Program-made: the position numbers and the translations under genes
From: Gammaproteobacteria bacterium
GTDB taxonomy: Bacteria > Pseudomonadota > Gammaproteobacteria > Pseudomonadales > Pseudohongiellaceae
DNA length: 64,000 nt
Reading direction: 5' to 3'
NCBI GenBank assembly: GCA_030682575.1
Contig: JAUXNX010000019.1
Location: 1-64,000, forward strand
Notes under the pieces: model-generated
The model's input: only the letters and a program-made list of their open reading frames with translations
What the model was told of the DNA's origin: nothing
Database searches by the model: none
Shown: positions 1 through 8,525 of the stretch, one piece after another
How positions within the stretch are numbered: the stretch's first letter is position 1
How the letters are laid out: each line of letters begins with the position of its first letter

Positions 1-133
1 CTGATACTCCTCGAGATAAGCAATGAGGCGGGGAGCCTCTCTACAGACGAGGTCAGAAAATCTCTGCCTCAAGGAGCGTACGGCCTCCCCGGTAACTGCC
101 TCAGAGCATAGCAACTGCTACGGGATGAACATA

Positions 134-222
134 CAAGGAGCTTGCTCGCAAGCGAAAGCGAGTGCCACGTCATTCGTGAGCACCTCGGTCCCGCTTGACG
201 GGAAGCTCGCTCCTACAGGGGG
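134..222. repeat. REP-like palindromic repeat pair
   Basis: The stretch carries two oppositely oriented REP-like cores. One reads GGAGCTTGCTCGCAAGCG and the other reads GGAAGCTCGCTCCTACAG. Both resemble the palindromic REP cores common in pseudomonads, and similar copies recur at 7152-7198, 7291-7320 and 34147-34174. It lies directly downstream of the adaptor gene stop codon, a usual REP position. Bases 1-120 contain no gene I can support; one reverse frame stays open to the window edge but has no ATG. Confidence 0.6.
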
Positions 223-226
223 CTTC

Positions 227-1480
227 TTATTGGGACAATTGTATGCGCTGCATGTCAGCCATCTGCGAATACGCCGAAGTGATGACTCGATCCCCCGCCT
301 GCAACCCCTCACGCACTTCCACAAAGCGATTATTGCGGCGTCCTGTCACGATGTCGCGGCGCGTGGCGTAGTTGCCTTCCGCGTCCAGCGCAAACACCCA
401 GTTGCCACCGGTATCCTGAATGAAGCCACCCAGCGGCAGCAGCAGAGACTCGACAGGATTGCCCAGAGTGAGATCCAACTGCAGCGTCTGACCACGACGA
501 ACGTTGTCCGGTGCCATTCCTTCAAAGACAAGATCGACGGTGAAAGTGCCGCCGGTAATCTCCGGATAGACCTTGAGCACGCTCGCCGCATACTGTCGGC
601 CCGACAGCGTGAAACGGGCTGACTGGCCGGGCGCCACGCGCGTGACGTAGTACTCGTCCACCTGCGCGACGATCTTGTATTGATCGATCACGTCGATCTG
701 GCCGAGGCGTTGCCCACGCGTCTTGTTCTCACCGATTTCCACGGGCAACGAAGTCAACTGCCCCGCAACTGGCGCTCGCACCAGCAAGCCTTCGAAGCTG
801 CTCAGGGAGAGTGCCAGGTTGTCCTGAAGCTTGCTCATCTGTCCGGCGATCTGCTGTGTGCGCTCCTTGCGAATCCTTTCTTCCAGCTCCTGCCTGTCCA
901 GCGTGTTGGCGTGAATCCTTTTCTGGTATGTCAATGCATCGGCGATGGCCTCGTACTCTTCCTTCGAGACCAGATTGTTACTCAGCAATTGCTCCAGCCT
1001 TTGCTTCTGGCGCTCCAGCACCTTGATCTGAAACTCGCTGTCGATCAGCGCGCGCTCCGTCATCAGTCTGGTAGTTTCAAGGCTGTTACTGATGTTGGCG
1101 AGATTGTTCAACTGTTCTGTGGTCTGCGTGTCATTGCTAGCAACCTGCAACTGCAGGTCACCGTTGCTCAGTTGCAACAGTGGCTGTCCGGCCTCGACAA
1201 AGCTGCCCTGCTCTGCAAGCACTTCTTCCACCACGCCACCGTTCACAGCGTCGAGAAACACGCTGGTGAAGGGCTGGATGGTGCCGCGTATCGGCGTCAC
1301 ATCCTCGAAGGCGCCCAGTGTCACTTCCGACACCGTCAACTGCTCGGCATTCACACGATAGGTGCGGATGGACGCGTCTGCGAGCATGCCCTGCACAGAC
1401 CAGAGTACGCCGACTGCGCCAACGCCAATCAAACCCCATTGCCAGAGCGGGCGTTTTTTCTTTTCAATGACCTTGTCCAT
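227..1480 (-). CDS. HlyD/MacA-type periplasmic adaptor of ABC exporter (system 1)
   Basis: This is a 417-aa membrane-fusion protein that would link an inner-membrane ABC transporter to an outer-membrane channel. The sequence has one N-terminal membrane anchor (about residues 13-32) and a lipoyl-type hairpin half (GSFVEAGQPLLQL, about 95-107). A long coiled-coil segment rich in Gln, Leu and Glu follows (about 115-225), then the second lipoyl half (VRAPVAGQLTSLPVEIGE) and a beta-barrel region ending in a typical GDRVITSAYSQM segment. The ATG is preceded by GGAGC. It is the last gene of the leftward order ATPase, permease, permease, adaptor that starts at 7111. The family assignment is firm; the substrate is unknown. 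Confidence 0.9.
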   Translation of the reverse strand: MDKVIEKKKRPLWQWGLIGVGAVGVLWSVQGMLADASIRTYRVNAEQLTVSEVTLGAFEDVTPIRGTIQPFTSVFLDAVNGGVVEEVLAEQGSFVEAGQPLLQLSNGDLQLQVASNDTQTTEQLNNLANISNSLETTRLMTERALIDSEFQIKVLERQKQRLEQLLSNNLVSKEEYEAIADALTYQKRIHANTLDRQELEERIRKERTQQIAGQMSKLQDNLALSLSSFEGLLVRAPVAGQLTSLPVEIGENKTRGQRLGQIDVIDQYKIVAQVDEYYVTRVAPGQSARFTLSGRQYAASVLKVYPEITGGTFTVDLVFEGMAPDNVRRGQTLQLDLTLGNPVESLLLPLGGFIQDTGGNWVFALDAEGNYATRRDIVTGRRNNRFVEVREGLQAGDRVITSAYSQMADMQRIQLSQ

Positions 1481-1500
1481 GATGCTCCGAGAACTTCCTT

Positions 1501-3975
1501 CTACTCACAACGCAATGATTGAATGGGATTCGCTACAGCCACGCTGTAGGCGCGCTGGAATGTCGTGGCCAGCGCCATGAGGAAAGTGGCGAGACCCGCG
1601 ATGATGAAGATGCCAATGCTGATGTCCGTGCGGTAGGCAAAGTTCTGCAGCCACTGCTGCATCGCCCACCACGCCAGAGGCCATGCGATCAGATTGGCGA
1701 CGATGACCAGACGCGAGAAATCCCATGCCAGCATTGTTGCCAGTGCGCGTACAGTGGCACCGAGCACCTTGCGAATGCTTATCTCGCGGGCACGGCGTTC
1801 GGCAATGAATGTTGCGACAGCATAAAGGCCGAAGCAGGCAATCAGCATCGCCACTGCTGTCAGTCCGGTAAACAGCACGAAGGTGCGATTCTCGCCGGAG
1901 TAGAACGCGGAATAGTTGTCCGCGAGAAACGCGCGCTGGATCGGCAACCCATTGATGCTCTGCTGCCAGACGCGATCGACTGCCGCGACGGCGTCTTCAG
2001 CATTTCCGCTGCTGAATCGCACAAGCATCACATTGCGGTTGCTGTTCAGCGTGAAGGATACCGGCTGTATTTCGGTGCGGATGGACTGGTAGTGAGCGTC
2101 CTGCACGACGCCGACCACCGTGGCATCCATACGGAAGTTGATGCCGCGAAACGCTCCCTCCTGATACATCCTTGCGCCAATGGCCTCTTCAGGAGAGTTC
2201 CAGCCGCCTGCTCGCACTGCGGCCTCGTTGAGAACTATCGCGCCATCCACTGTGGGAGTGAGAGGTGAGAAGAATTCCATCTCGTCGGTGGGGAATTCGC
2301 TGCTCGGCGCACGCCCAGCCACCAGTTGCATGCCCAGCGCGTCGAAGTAGTCGTCACTGACGCCCACGGTGCGTGTCAGCAGCGGTGTCGCGGGATCGCC
2401 ACCGACAATGGTGAGCCCCATGCCATCGGAGAGATCCTGAGTGGGAATGATAGACCCGGCAGACACAGAAACGATGGCAGGATTGCGCAGCAGTTCATCG
2501 CGCATGGTTTCATAGGCGCCGCGTGCCTGCGCATTGCGAAGTTCCACCGTAATGACATTGTCGGGCACGAAACCGAGAGACTTGGACATCGCATAATTGA
2601 TCTGCGTGCTGACGATCCCGCTCGCCGCAATCAGGCCGATGGAAATGCTGAACTGCAGCACGATCAGTCCGGAGCGGAAACGACTGGCGCTGACACCTTT
2701 CATGATCCTGCCGCGCAATGCGTCCGACGGTGACAGCCGCGTCATGGTGATGACCGGATAGAGCCCCGCCACGACACCAAGCGCCAGTGCCATGACAATC
2801 AGCAGCACGAGATTCTCTGCGGAGTACACGGTATATCCACCGACACTCCTCGCCACCATCGTGTTGAACCATGGCATGAGCATGTCGCACAGAATCAGCG
2901 CCAGCAGTGCGGCGAACAGCGCAATCACGGCCGTCTCCGTCAGGAACTGCAGCGCCAGCTCGCTGCGCGACGACCCGGCAATTCTGCGCACACCCACTTC
3001 CTTCGTGCGCTTGGCCAGTTGCGCCACCTGCAGGTTCATGAAGTTGAAGGCGGCGATCAGCAGCGTCAGCACCGCAACACCCGCAAAGATCAGAATGTCG
3101 GAGCGCTGGCGCAGTGCCTTGACCGTACCCAGCACATCGTCGCGGGTAGACATCTCGTTCTGCAGGTCGGTGGTGAAGTGAATCTCCCGCAGCGGCTGCA
3201 GCGCGATGCTCATTGCGCGCACAGCGGCATTCACTCCAGCACCCTGATTGAACAAGCCGTCCATGTAGGTCTGTGCGTTGCGTGTCACAGCCTCCACATC
3301 GGCATTGGCGTCGAGTCGCACGTAGTGATAAAGGACATCCGACCCGGTGTTGCTCCAGAAGTCTGCAAAATTCCAGATCACCGGCAGGTTCTCGATATTG
3401 ACGAAGATGTTCGAGATCAGATGGCTGTTGCCGGGATTGTTGCTGACAATAGCCGCCACGCGAAAATCCTGCGCACCGTTGATCGTGAACACGCGCCCCA
3501 GCGGACGTGCCTCACCGAACATGTTGAGCGCTGCCGCTTCGGTGATTACGGCGCTGCCCATGTCGCTGATCGCGGCCGAAGGATCACCTTCCAGCTCCTC
3601 GTAATCGAAGAGATCGAAGAACGCTTCATCCACCATGCTCAGTTGCCGGTACTGGCTGTTGCCGTCAATCGTGAACAGCTCCTGACGCATGCCTAGACGC
3701 GTGAATAACTCGATCTCCGGCATCGACGTCGCCAACATTTCCGACACCGGATTGAAGAAGGTGGCGAAGCGCGAGTCGGTGCCGCTGAACCAGTTGAGCC
3801 GGTAGGTGCGCTCGCTTTCGGGATGCATGCTGTCGTAGCCCGCCTCGTAGCGCACGAAGGAGAAGATCAGGATGCTGACCGTCATTCCGACCGCGAGGCC
3901 GATGATGCTGACGGCGGAGTAGAGCCTGCGATTGACGATGCTGCGCAGGGCGGTTTTCAGGTAGTAGGCAAACAT
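1501..3975 (-). CDS. MacB/FtsX-type ABC permease, about 824 aa (system 1, second permease)
   Basis: This is a large ABC permease of the MacB/FtsX superfamily, expected in the inner membrane. Eight membrane segments are visible: one near the N terminus (about residues 20-43), four in the middle and three at the C terminus. Two periplasmic MacB-type domains separate these groups. Conserved FtsX landmarks are present, including KRTKEVGVRRIAGSSR after the central segment and EISIRKVLGATV before the last helices. The ATG at 3975 is chosen because GAGGAA lies just upstream; the open frame extends 12 codons further without a site. It begins just inside the end of the preceding permease's operon neighbour. 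The substrate cannot be inferred. Confidence 0.9.
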   Translation of the reverse strand: MFAYYLKTALRSIVNRRLYSAVSIIGLAVGMTVSILIFSFVRYEAGYDSMHPESERTYRLNWFSGTDSRFATFFNPVSEMLATSMPEIELFTRLGMRQELFTIDGNSQYRQLSMVDEAFFDLFDYEELEGDPSAAISDMGSAVITEAAALNMFGEARPLGRVFTINGAQDFRVAAIVSNNPGNSHLISNIFVNIENLPVIWNFADFWSNTGSDVLYHYVRLDANADVEAVTRNAQTYMDGLFNQGAGVNAAVRAMSIALQPLREIHFTTDLQNEMSTRDDVLGTVKALRQRSDILIFAGVAVLTLLIAAFNFMNLQVAQLAKRTKEVGVRRIAGSSRSELALQFLTETAVIALFAALLALILCDMLMPWFNTMVARSVGGYTVYSAENLVLLIVMALALGVVAGLYPVITMTRLSPSDALRGRIMKGVSASRFRSGLIVLQFSISIGLIAASGIVSTQINYAMSKSLGFVPDNVITVELRNAQARGAYETMRDELLRNPAIVSVSAGSIIPTQDLSDGMGLTIVGGDPATPLLTRTVGVSDDYFDALGMQLVAGRAPSSEFPTDEMEFFSPLTPTVDGAIVLNEAAVRAGGWNSPEEAIGARMYQEGAFRGINFRMDATVVGVVQDAHYQSIRTEIQPVSFTLNSNRNVMLVRFSSGNAEDAVAAVDRVWQQSINGLPIQRAFLADNYSAFYSGENRTFVLFTGLTAVAMLIACFGLYAVATFIAERRAREISIRKVLGATVRALATMLAWDFSRLVIVANLIAWPLAWWAMQQWLQNFAYRTDISIGIFIIAGLATFLMALATTFQRAYSVAVANPIQSLRCE

Positions 3976-3991
3976 TGGAAGTTCCTCATGT

Positions 3992-6418
3992 TTATTCGTA
4001 GCGCAGCGCATGCACAGGATTGCGATTGATGGTGCGCCAGGATTGCAGCGCCATGGTCAGGAATGCAGACCCGATGGCCAGCGCTGCCGCCGCAGGGAAT
4101 ACCAGCAGGTTGATCTCGTCCCGGTAGGCAAAATTCTGCAGCCATCCATTGATGACGTACCAGGTCAGCACTGATGCGACGATGGAGCCTATGCTGACCA
4201 GTACGAAGATGTTGCGAAACAGGGTCAGCATGATCTGCGCGGCGCCGGCACCGAATACCTTGCGAATGCCGATCTCACGGGTGCGCCGCTCAGTGGACCA
4301 GGCGCTGAGGCCGAGAAGTCCGAGGCAGGAGATCACGACGCACACGGCTGCGAACCAGGCGATGACGTCGAGAATGCGGTTCTCGCTGTCATACTGCTGA
4401 CGAATGATGTCTTCCAGGAATTGATACGCGAAAGGAAGGCCCGGCATGGTTTCACGCCACAGGGTCTGAATGTGATCCATTGTTTCGGGGTTCGCGCCAT
4501 CGACCAGGGCGATCGTCAACTGAGCAGCCTGTTGCTGACGCGCCGCCGGGTTGGTGACAGCACCATAGAAGCCAGGATTGGTCTGTCGGATAATCAGCGG
4601 GGCGATAGCGGTTTGTAGGCCTGAGAAGTGGAAGTCCCGGACTACACCGCCGACTATTTCCCCCTCCTGTGCCGGCATGCCAGTGCGCTTGCCCAACGGA
4701 TTCTCCCAGCCCATGTTGCGGACCAGCGCCTCGTTGACCACTACCAGGTTGCGGCCATCCCCTTCGGTAAAAAAGCGCCCCGCTGTCAACTCCATACCCA
4801 TGACGTCCAGGTAGCGGCTATCGACGTTCTGGAAGTTGATGAAACGGGATTCCATGGCGCCGTCATTGGACTCCACGCTCCAGTTGCCCGAGTACGAATC
4901 CACGCCCGGAGCAAGAGCAGTCAGTGTGACACCTGCTACTTCCACCATCTGGCTGAGACGAGCGGTTAATTCAGGTGTGCGTTCGATGAAATCCACGCCC
5001 TTGATACTCAGGACGACGCGATCGTCCTTCTCGAAACCCAACGGCGCGTTCTGGATGTAACGCATCTGTCCCAGGATCAATAGACTGCAGGCAATGACCG
5101 AGACCGTCACGGCAAACTGAAACACCACGAGTGTCTGACGCATCACAGATTCGGTAGCGCTGGTCTGCCTCTTCACGCTGCCTGGCATCACGAAGTGGGA
5201 TGACAGATAGAAGGCAGGATAGAGCCCCGACAACAGTCCGATGCCGGTACTGACGAGAAGGAACATCCCCAGCATCACAGGGTCGCGATACAGCCCCGGT
5301 TCCAGCGCGCTGCTGAATTGTCCTGCGACACCGGACTGCACCAGCACCTCCACGGCAGTCAAGGCGAGGATACCCGCCAGCAACGCGATGCAGAAAGACT
5401 CCAGCAGGAACTGCGCAATCAGGGCTCCCCGCTCGACACCCAATACCTTGCGCATCGCGACTTCCTTCAAACGGCGGGCGGAACGGGCAGTGGCGAGATT
5501 GACATAGTTGATGCATGCGACCAGAAGGATCAACGCACCGACCACGGCATAGGCGTACACAATCAAGAGATTGCCCACCGGTTGATCAAACTCCAGCGCC
5601 GGTCCGTAGTGCACGTCGGCAATCGGGGTCAGCTGCATGGTCGCGTCATTGTCCAGACCCAATGACCTTGTGAGTGCTCCTGTGGTGCCTTCCCAGTATT
5701 CGTCGAAGAAACCGGAGAAACGTGCCGCGTCGTAGTTCTCCGGCATGACGAAGTACGTATAGGTGTTGACCATGAAGAGCGACATGGGAAGCGCATCGGG
5801 TTCCGGATACGCCAGGCCATTGATCGAGAGCAGCACGTCATACTTGAAATGCGTATTGGCGGGCTGGTCCTCGTACACAAGGGCGACGCGATAGTCGCGG
5901 CCATTGACAGTGATCGTTTCGCCGACCGAGTCGGCCCCATCGAAGTGGATCTGGTTGAAGCGGTTGCTGATCGCCGCAGCACCAGGATCAACCAGCGCTG
6001 AGCTCATGTCGCCATGGACTGCCGCATGGCCGAAGACTTCAAATACGTTGTCATCTGCTTCATATACCTTATCCCAGTATGAGGGTTCACCTCGTATGTT
6101 GATCAGCGCCTCGCCGGATGCCGGGCCTCTGAAGCGCACGAAATCTTCAATGGCCGGGTGCTGCGCCGCCAGGGCGGGCGCCATGAACTGGGACATCTGC
6201 GAGAACTCGGTTTCGCCGTCGCTATTGATGAGGGTGATGCTTGCCCGGTAAAGCTTCTTGTGCTGCGGAATGTGCTGATCGTAGGTCAGCTCACTGCGCA
6301 CGTGCATGCCGATGAGGAGGGCGCACACCATGGCGACGGCGAGGCCCAGCACGTTGATGGCGACGTAGAATTTCTCGCGGCGGAGGTTTCTCAATGTGAT
6401 TTTCAGGTGAGTCAACAT
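3992..6418 (-). CDS. MacB/FtsX-type ABC permease, 808 aa (system 1, first permease)
   Basis: This is the first permease gene after the ATPase of the operon. It has an N-terminal membrane segment (VLGLAVAMVCALLIGMHV), then the LTYDQHIP motif typical of this long-permease subfamily. A periplasmic domain, a central membrane block with RRLKEVAMRKVLGVER, a second periplasmic domain and three C-terminal helices with TREIGIRKVFGAGAAQ follow. The ATG is preceded by AGGAGA at good spacing. By eye its closest relative in the window is the permease at 11008-13455, which shares the SELTYDQ segment. It would pair with the ATPase at 6428-7111. Confidence 0.92.
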   Translation of the reverse strand: MLTHLKITLRNLRREKFYVAINVLGLAVAMVCALLIGMHVRSELTYDQHIPQHKKLYRASITLINSDGETEFSQMSQFMAPALAAQHPAIEDFVRFRGPASGEALINIRGEPSYWDKVYEADDNVFEVFGHAAVHGDMSSALVDPGAAAISNRFNQIHFDGADSVGETITVNGRDYRVALVYEDQPANTHFKYDVLLSINGLAYPEPDALPMSLFMVNTYTYFVMPENYDAARFSGFFDEYWEGTTGALTRSLGLDNDATMQLTPIADVHYGPALEFDQPVGNLLIVYAYAVVGALILLVACINYVNLATARSARRLKEVAMRKVLGVERGALIAQFLLESFCIALLAGILALTAVEVLVQSGVAGQFSSALEPGLYRDPVMLGMFLLVSTGIGLLSGLYPAFYLSSHFVMPGSVKRQTSATESVMRQTLVVFQFAVTVSVIACSLLILGQMRYIQNAPLGFEKDDRVVLSIKGVDFIERTPELTARLSQMVEVAGVTLTALAPGVDSYSGNWSVESNDGAMESRFINFQNVDSRYLDVMGMELTAGRFFTEGDGRNLVVVNEALVRNMGWENPLGKRTGMPAQEGEIVGGVVRDFHFSGLQTAIAPLIIRQTNPGFYGAVTNPAARQQQAAQLTIALVDGANPETMDHIQTLWRETMPGLPFAYQFLEDIIRQQYDSENRILDVIAWFAAVCVVISCLGLLGLSAWSTERRTREIGIRKVFGAGAAQIMLTLFRNIFVLVSIGSIVASVLTWYVINGWLQNFAYRDEINLLVFPAAAALAIGSAFLTMALQSWRTINRNPVHALRYE

Positions 6419-6427
6419 GATTTCTCC

Positions 6428-7111
6428 TCAGCGCTGGCTTTCCGCCTCACTCACAATCCGCCCATCCAACACCCGCACAATCCGCTTCCCCACCGCCGCA
6501 TCCTCCGGCGAGTGCGTCACCATCACAATCGTCGTGCCTTCATCATTAAGCTTGCTCAGAATCTTCATCACTTCAGCGCCATGCTCGCTGTCCAGATTAC
6601 CGGTAGGTTCGTCAGCGAGAATCATGTTCGGCGAATTCACAATTGCGCGCGCGACAGCGACACGCTGTTGCTGTCCTCCGGAAAGCTGCTGCGGAAAATG
6701 CTTCATGCGGTGCGCCATGTTCATCTTTTCCAGCACGGCTTCCACTTTCTTCTTGCGCTCGGCAGCAGGTGTCTTCGTATAGATCAACGGCAACTCCACA
6801 TTCTCGTACACCGTCAGCTCATCGATGAGATTGAAACTCTGAAACACGAAACCGATGTTCTGCTTGCGCAGCATCGCGCGCTGGCGTTCGGAGTAGGACG
6901 AGACTTCCTCATCGAGGAACCAGTACTTGCCGCCGTCAGGATTGTCGATCAGGCCCAGGATATTCAGCAGCGTGGATTTGCCACAACCCGAGGGGCCCAT
7001 GATGGAGGTGAACTCGCCCTTCTCGATGGTGAGGTTGATCGAGTCCAGCGCGGTGGTCTCCACCTCGTCGGTGCGGAAGAGTTTGGAGAGGGCTTCGGTT
7101 CTGATGATCAT
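6428..7111 (-). CDS. ABC transporter ATPase, LolD/MacB type (system 1)
   Basis: This is a 227-aa nucleotide-binding subunit of the LolD/MacB/FtsE class. It shows Walker A (GPSGCGKST), the Q-loop segment (GFVFQSFNLI), the signature LSGGQQQR, Walker B with D-loop (ILADEPTGNLDS) and the H-loop (VMVTHSPEDA). An AAGGAC site precedes the ATG. It is the first gene of the leftward four-gene operon and lies downstream of a sigma-54 promoter (7356-7371) and a 5' leader of about 230 nt holding REP repeats. A near-duplicate lies at 29562-30236, differing at roughly a dozen residues by eye. It is the only nearby ATPase for the stand-alone permeases at 8526-13455, so it may serve several permeases. Confidence 0.95.
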   Translation of the reverse strand: MIIRTEALSKLFRTDEVETTALDSINLTIEKGEFTSIMGPSGCGKSTLLNILGLIDNPDGGKYWFLDEEVSSYSERQRAMLRKQNIGFVFQSFNLIDELTVYENVELPLIYTKTPAAERKKKVEAVLEKMNMAHRMKHFPQQLSGGQQQRVAVARAIVNSPNMILADEPTGNLDSEHGAEVMKILSKLNDEGTTIVMVTHSPEDAAVGKRIVRVLDGRIVSEAESQR

Positions 7112-7151
7112 CTTTAGTCCTTGGCAATTTTATTGTGCTGGAAATTTCTAT

Positions 7152-7198
7152 GCAGGAGCCTGCTTGCAGGCGATCGCAGGCAAGACCCGCTCCTACAG
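7152..7198. repeat. REP-like palindrome in operon leader
   Basis: The palindromic element carries GGAGCCTGCTTGCAGGCG followed by CCGCTCCTACAG, the same termini as the repeat at 134-222. It lies inside the predicted 5' leader of the ATPase operon. Confidence 0.6.
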
Positions 7199-7221
7199 TT
7201 GGGCGCTCATGCGATTAAACT

Positions 7222-7254
7222 CCCGGACGCAAAGGGGGGACTCTGCAGTCCGGG
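7222..7254. other. Hairpin in operon leader
   Basis: CCCGGAC at 7222-7228 pairs with GTCCGGG at 7248-7254. The hairpin would lie in the leader RNA between the sigma-54 promoter and the ATPase gene. There is no U-tract, so its role is unclear. Confidence 0.35.
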
Positions 7255-7290
7255 ATGCAGACAAGCGACGTTCCACATTTGCCGCTGTGA

Positions 7291-7320
7291 GATTCGCTTG
7301 CAAGCAAGCTCCTACAGGGG
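7291..7320. repeat. REP-like palindrome in operon leader
   Basis: The segment reads GATTCGCTTGCAAGCAAGCT followed by CCTACAGGGG, and is a further copy of the REP-like family at 134-222. It ends about 36 bp downstream of the -12 element of the sigma-54 promoter for the leftward operon. Confidence 0.6.
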
Positions 7321-7355
7321 TTAATGAGGTTTGTACTCGAATGCGCATCTACTGG

Positions 7356-7371
7356 AGCATTTTCCGTACCA
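7356..7371 (-). promoter_or_regulatory. Sigma-54 (-24/-12) promoter for ABC operon 1
   Basis: Read on the minus strand the site is TGGTACGGAAAATGCT, with GG and GC 12 bp apart as required for RpoN. It matches the promoters at 13564-13579 (TGGTACAGAAAGTGCT) and 14389-14403 (TGGCGCAGAAATTGC). Two operators are centred 72 and 96 bp upstream of the GG. Confidence 0.75.
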
Positions 7372-7433
7372 GCAGGATTAAGCTTGCAAAAACAAGTGGT
7401 TACCAAATCAGCCCCCCTGTCAGTTCGGGACTG

Positions 7434-7450
7434 TGTTCCACCCTGAAACA
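7434..7450. promoter_or_regulatory. Putative RR1 operator, proximal site (operon 1)
   Basis: The 17-mer TGTTCCACCCTGAAACA fits TGTTCCA-N3-TGGAACA with one mismatch. It is centred 72 bp upstream of the -24 GG, the same distance as at the two other promoters of this island. Confidence 0.7.
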
Positions 7451-7457
7451 CCAGGAG

Positions 7458-7474
7458 CGTGCCAAAATGGAACA
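7458..7474. promoter_or_regulatory. Putative RR1 operator, distal site (operon 1)
   Basis: CGTGCCAAAATGGAACA has a perfect right arm and a 5/7 left arm. The centre is 24 bp from the proximal site, about two helical turns. Confidence 0.6.
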
Positions 7475-7637
7475 GTGATACATTCAATTGGCGCCATTCT
7501 GAATGCCCCCTGCCACCCTGGAAGCGCAGCCAGGCGCAGCCGCTGGCACTCGACAGGGTCGCCGTGAGCAGCATGATCATGGAAGCATGCCGCCTTTGAA
7601 GGACTGACTCATGCGTGTTTTCTTTGATTCCTGGCCT

Positions 7638-7667
7638 TTGGCAGATTCCGGTCGTCGGGACTATACT
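7638..7667 (+). promoter_or_regulatory. Sigma-70-type promoter of the DUF433/DUF5615 module
   Basis: TTGGCA and TATACT are separated by 18 bp, each one mismatch from consensus. The block around the -35 element (TTTGGCAGATTCCGGTCGTC) is nearly repeated at 13751-13770, where the -10 has decayed. Apart from the elements listed here, 7112-7727 holds no gene I can support. Confidence 0.55.
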
Positions 7668-7727
7668 GACCAGTACTGCCAGCGCCTTCATCAGACATAC
7701 TTGATAGCCCACTACCCGGTGCCCACC

Positions 7728-8144
7728 ATGCCACATGACTTCAGAAAACTTGAAGAAGAAATTCTTGCTCTGAATCCCGAGCAACAGGCCCGACTGCTGC
7801 GCAAGCTGATTACGGCAATGGGTACCACTCCGGAATCCACTGCCGGACAAACAGGAGTTGCGGAGGGGCAACCTCGTTACGAGACCCATGCTCTACAGAA
7901 ACAAGGAGAAGGTATGTATCAACTAGAGAGAATCACCCAACAACCCGGAATGATGGGCGGCAAAGCGTGTGTCCGCGGAATGCGAGTGACCGTCAGTATG
8001 ATCGTCGGCCAGATTGGCGCAGGCGCCAGCATCGAGGATCTGCTGACAGAGTACCCATATCTGGAACGCGAAGACATCATGCAGGCGCTGCGCTATGCGG
8101 CTTGGCGAGCTGAAGAACGCGAGGTCATACTGACCTCTGCATGA
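7728..8144 (+). CDS. DUF433 antitoxin, possibly with N-terminal helical extension
   Basis: The C-terminal 76 residues form a DUF433 domain (ITQQPGMMGGKACVRGMRV...ASIEDLLTEYPYLEREDI), the usual antitoxin of DUF433/DUF5615 modules. Two starts compete. ATG 7728 adds a helical segment (LEEEILALNPEQQARLLRKL) that resembles small addiction-module proteins but has no good ribosome site. ATG 7914 gives DUF433 alone and has AAGGAG seven bases upstream. I list the long form because the frame is uninterrupted, but the short form is the likelier main product, or both may be made. It overlaps the toxin gene by ATGA. Confidence 0.75.
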   Translation: MPHDFRKLEEEILALNPEQQARLLRKLITAMGTTPESTAGQTGVAEGQPRYETHALQKQGEGMYQLERITQQPGMMGGKACVRGMRVTVSMIVGQIGAGASIEDLLTEYPYLEREDIMQALRYAAWRAEEREVILTSA

Positions 8145-8506
8145 AATTCCTGATCGACATGAATCTGTCTCCTCTCTGGGTTGCAATGCTAACCTCTGCT
8201 GGACTTGAAGCAATGCATTGGTCCACTGTTGGCAAAAAGACCGCGCTGGATAAGGACATCATGACCTTTGCTGGGCAAAACGGTTACACCGTTATTACTC
8301 ACGATCTCGACTTCAGCGCAATTTTGGCTGCCACAAGAGGATTGAAGCCCAGTGTCATCCAGATTCGTGCAGAAAGAACAGCCCCTGAGTTCATCGGTGT
8401 CCAAGTGGTCACCGCTATTCGCCAAATGGAAACGGAACTGAGAAGCGGTGCACTGCTTACCATCGATCCAAAGCGCACCAGACTGCGGGTGTTGCCTCTG
8501 CTTTGA
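8141..8506 (+). CDS. DUF5615 PIN-like toxin
   Basis: This 121-aa PIN-like protein starts MKFLIDMNLSPLWVAML, with the N-terminal Asp, Asn and Ser typical of DUF5615. A second acidic cluster follows (VITHDLDFSAIL). Proteins of this family are thought to be RNases neutralised by the DUF433 partner. The four-base overlap with the antitoxin indicates translational coupling. The module sits between the start of ABC operon 1 and the end of the permease gene at 8526. No truncation is visible. Confidence 0.85.
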   Translation: MKFLIDMNLSPLWVAMLTSAGLEAMHWSTVGKKTALDKDIMTFAGQNGYTVITHDLDFSAILAATRGLKPSVIQIRAERTAPEFIGVQVVTAIRQMETELRSGALLTIDPKRTRLRVLPLL

Positions 8507-8525
8507 CAGTTGAATGGCAGCTTGC

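Noticed and set aside
1-120. Open reverse frame at the window edge
   Set aside because: It translates plausibly (TGEAVRSLRQRF...) but has no ATG and is cut by the edge, so no gene is called.
23-622. 199-aa open frame on the plus strand
   Set aside because: It runs antisense through the C terminus of the adaptor gene, has no ribosome site and shows no family signature. The adaptor on the minus strand is clearly real.
680-1522. 280-aa open frame on the plus strand
   Set aside because: It is an antisense shadow of the adaptor gene with His/Gln-rich low-complexity translation.
3019-3696. 225-aa open frame on the plus strand
   Set aside because: It is an antisense shadow of the permease at 1501-3975, without start signals.
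7464-7490. A -24/-12 promoter at TTTTGGCACGC on the minus strand near 7460-7466
   Set aside because: TGGCACG looks like a -24 element, but the -12 half (TGGTG) fits poorly and the segment is part of the operator. The site at 7356-7371 agrees with the other promoters.
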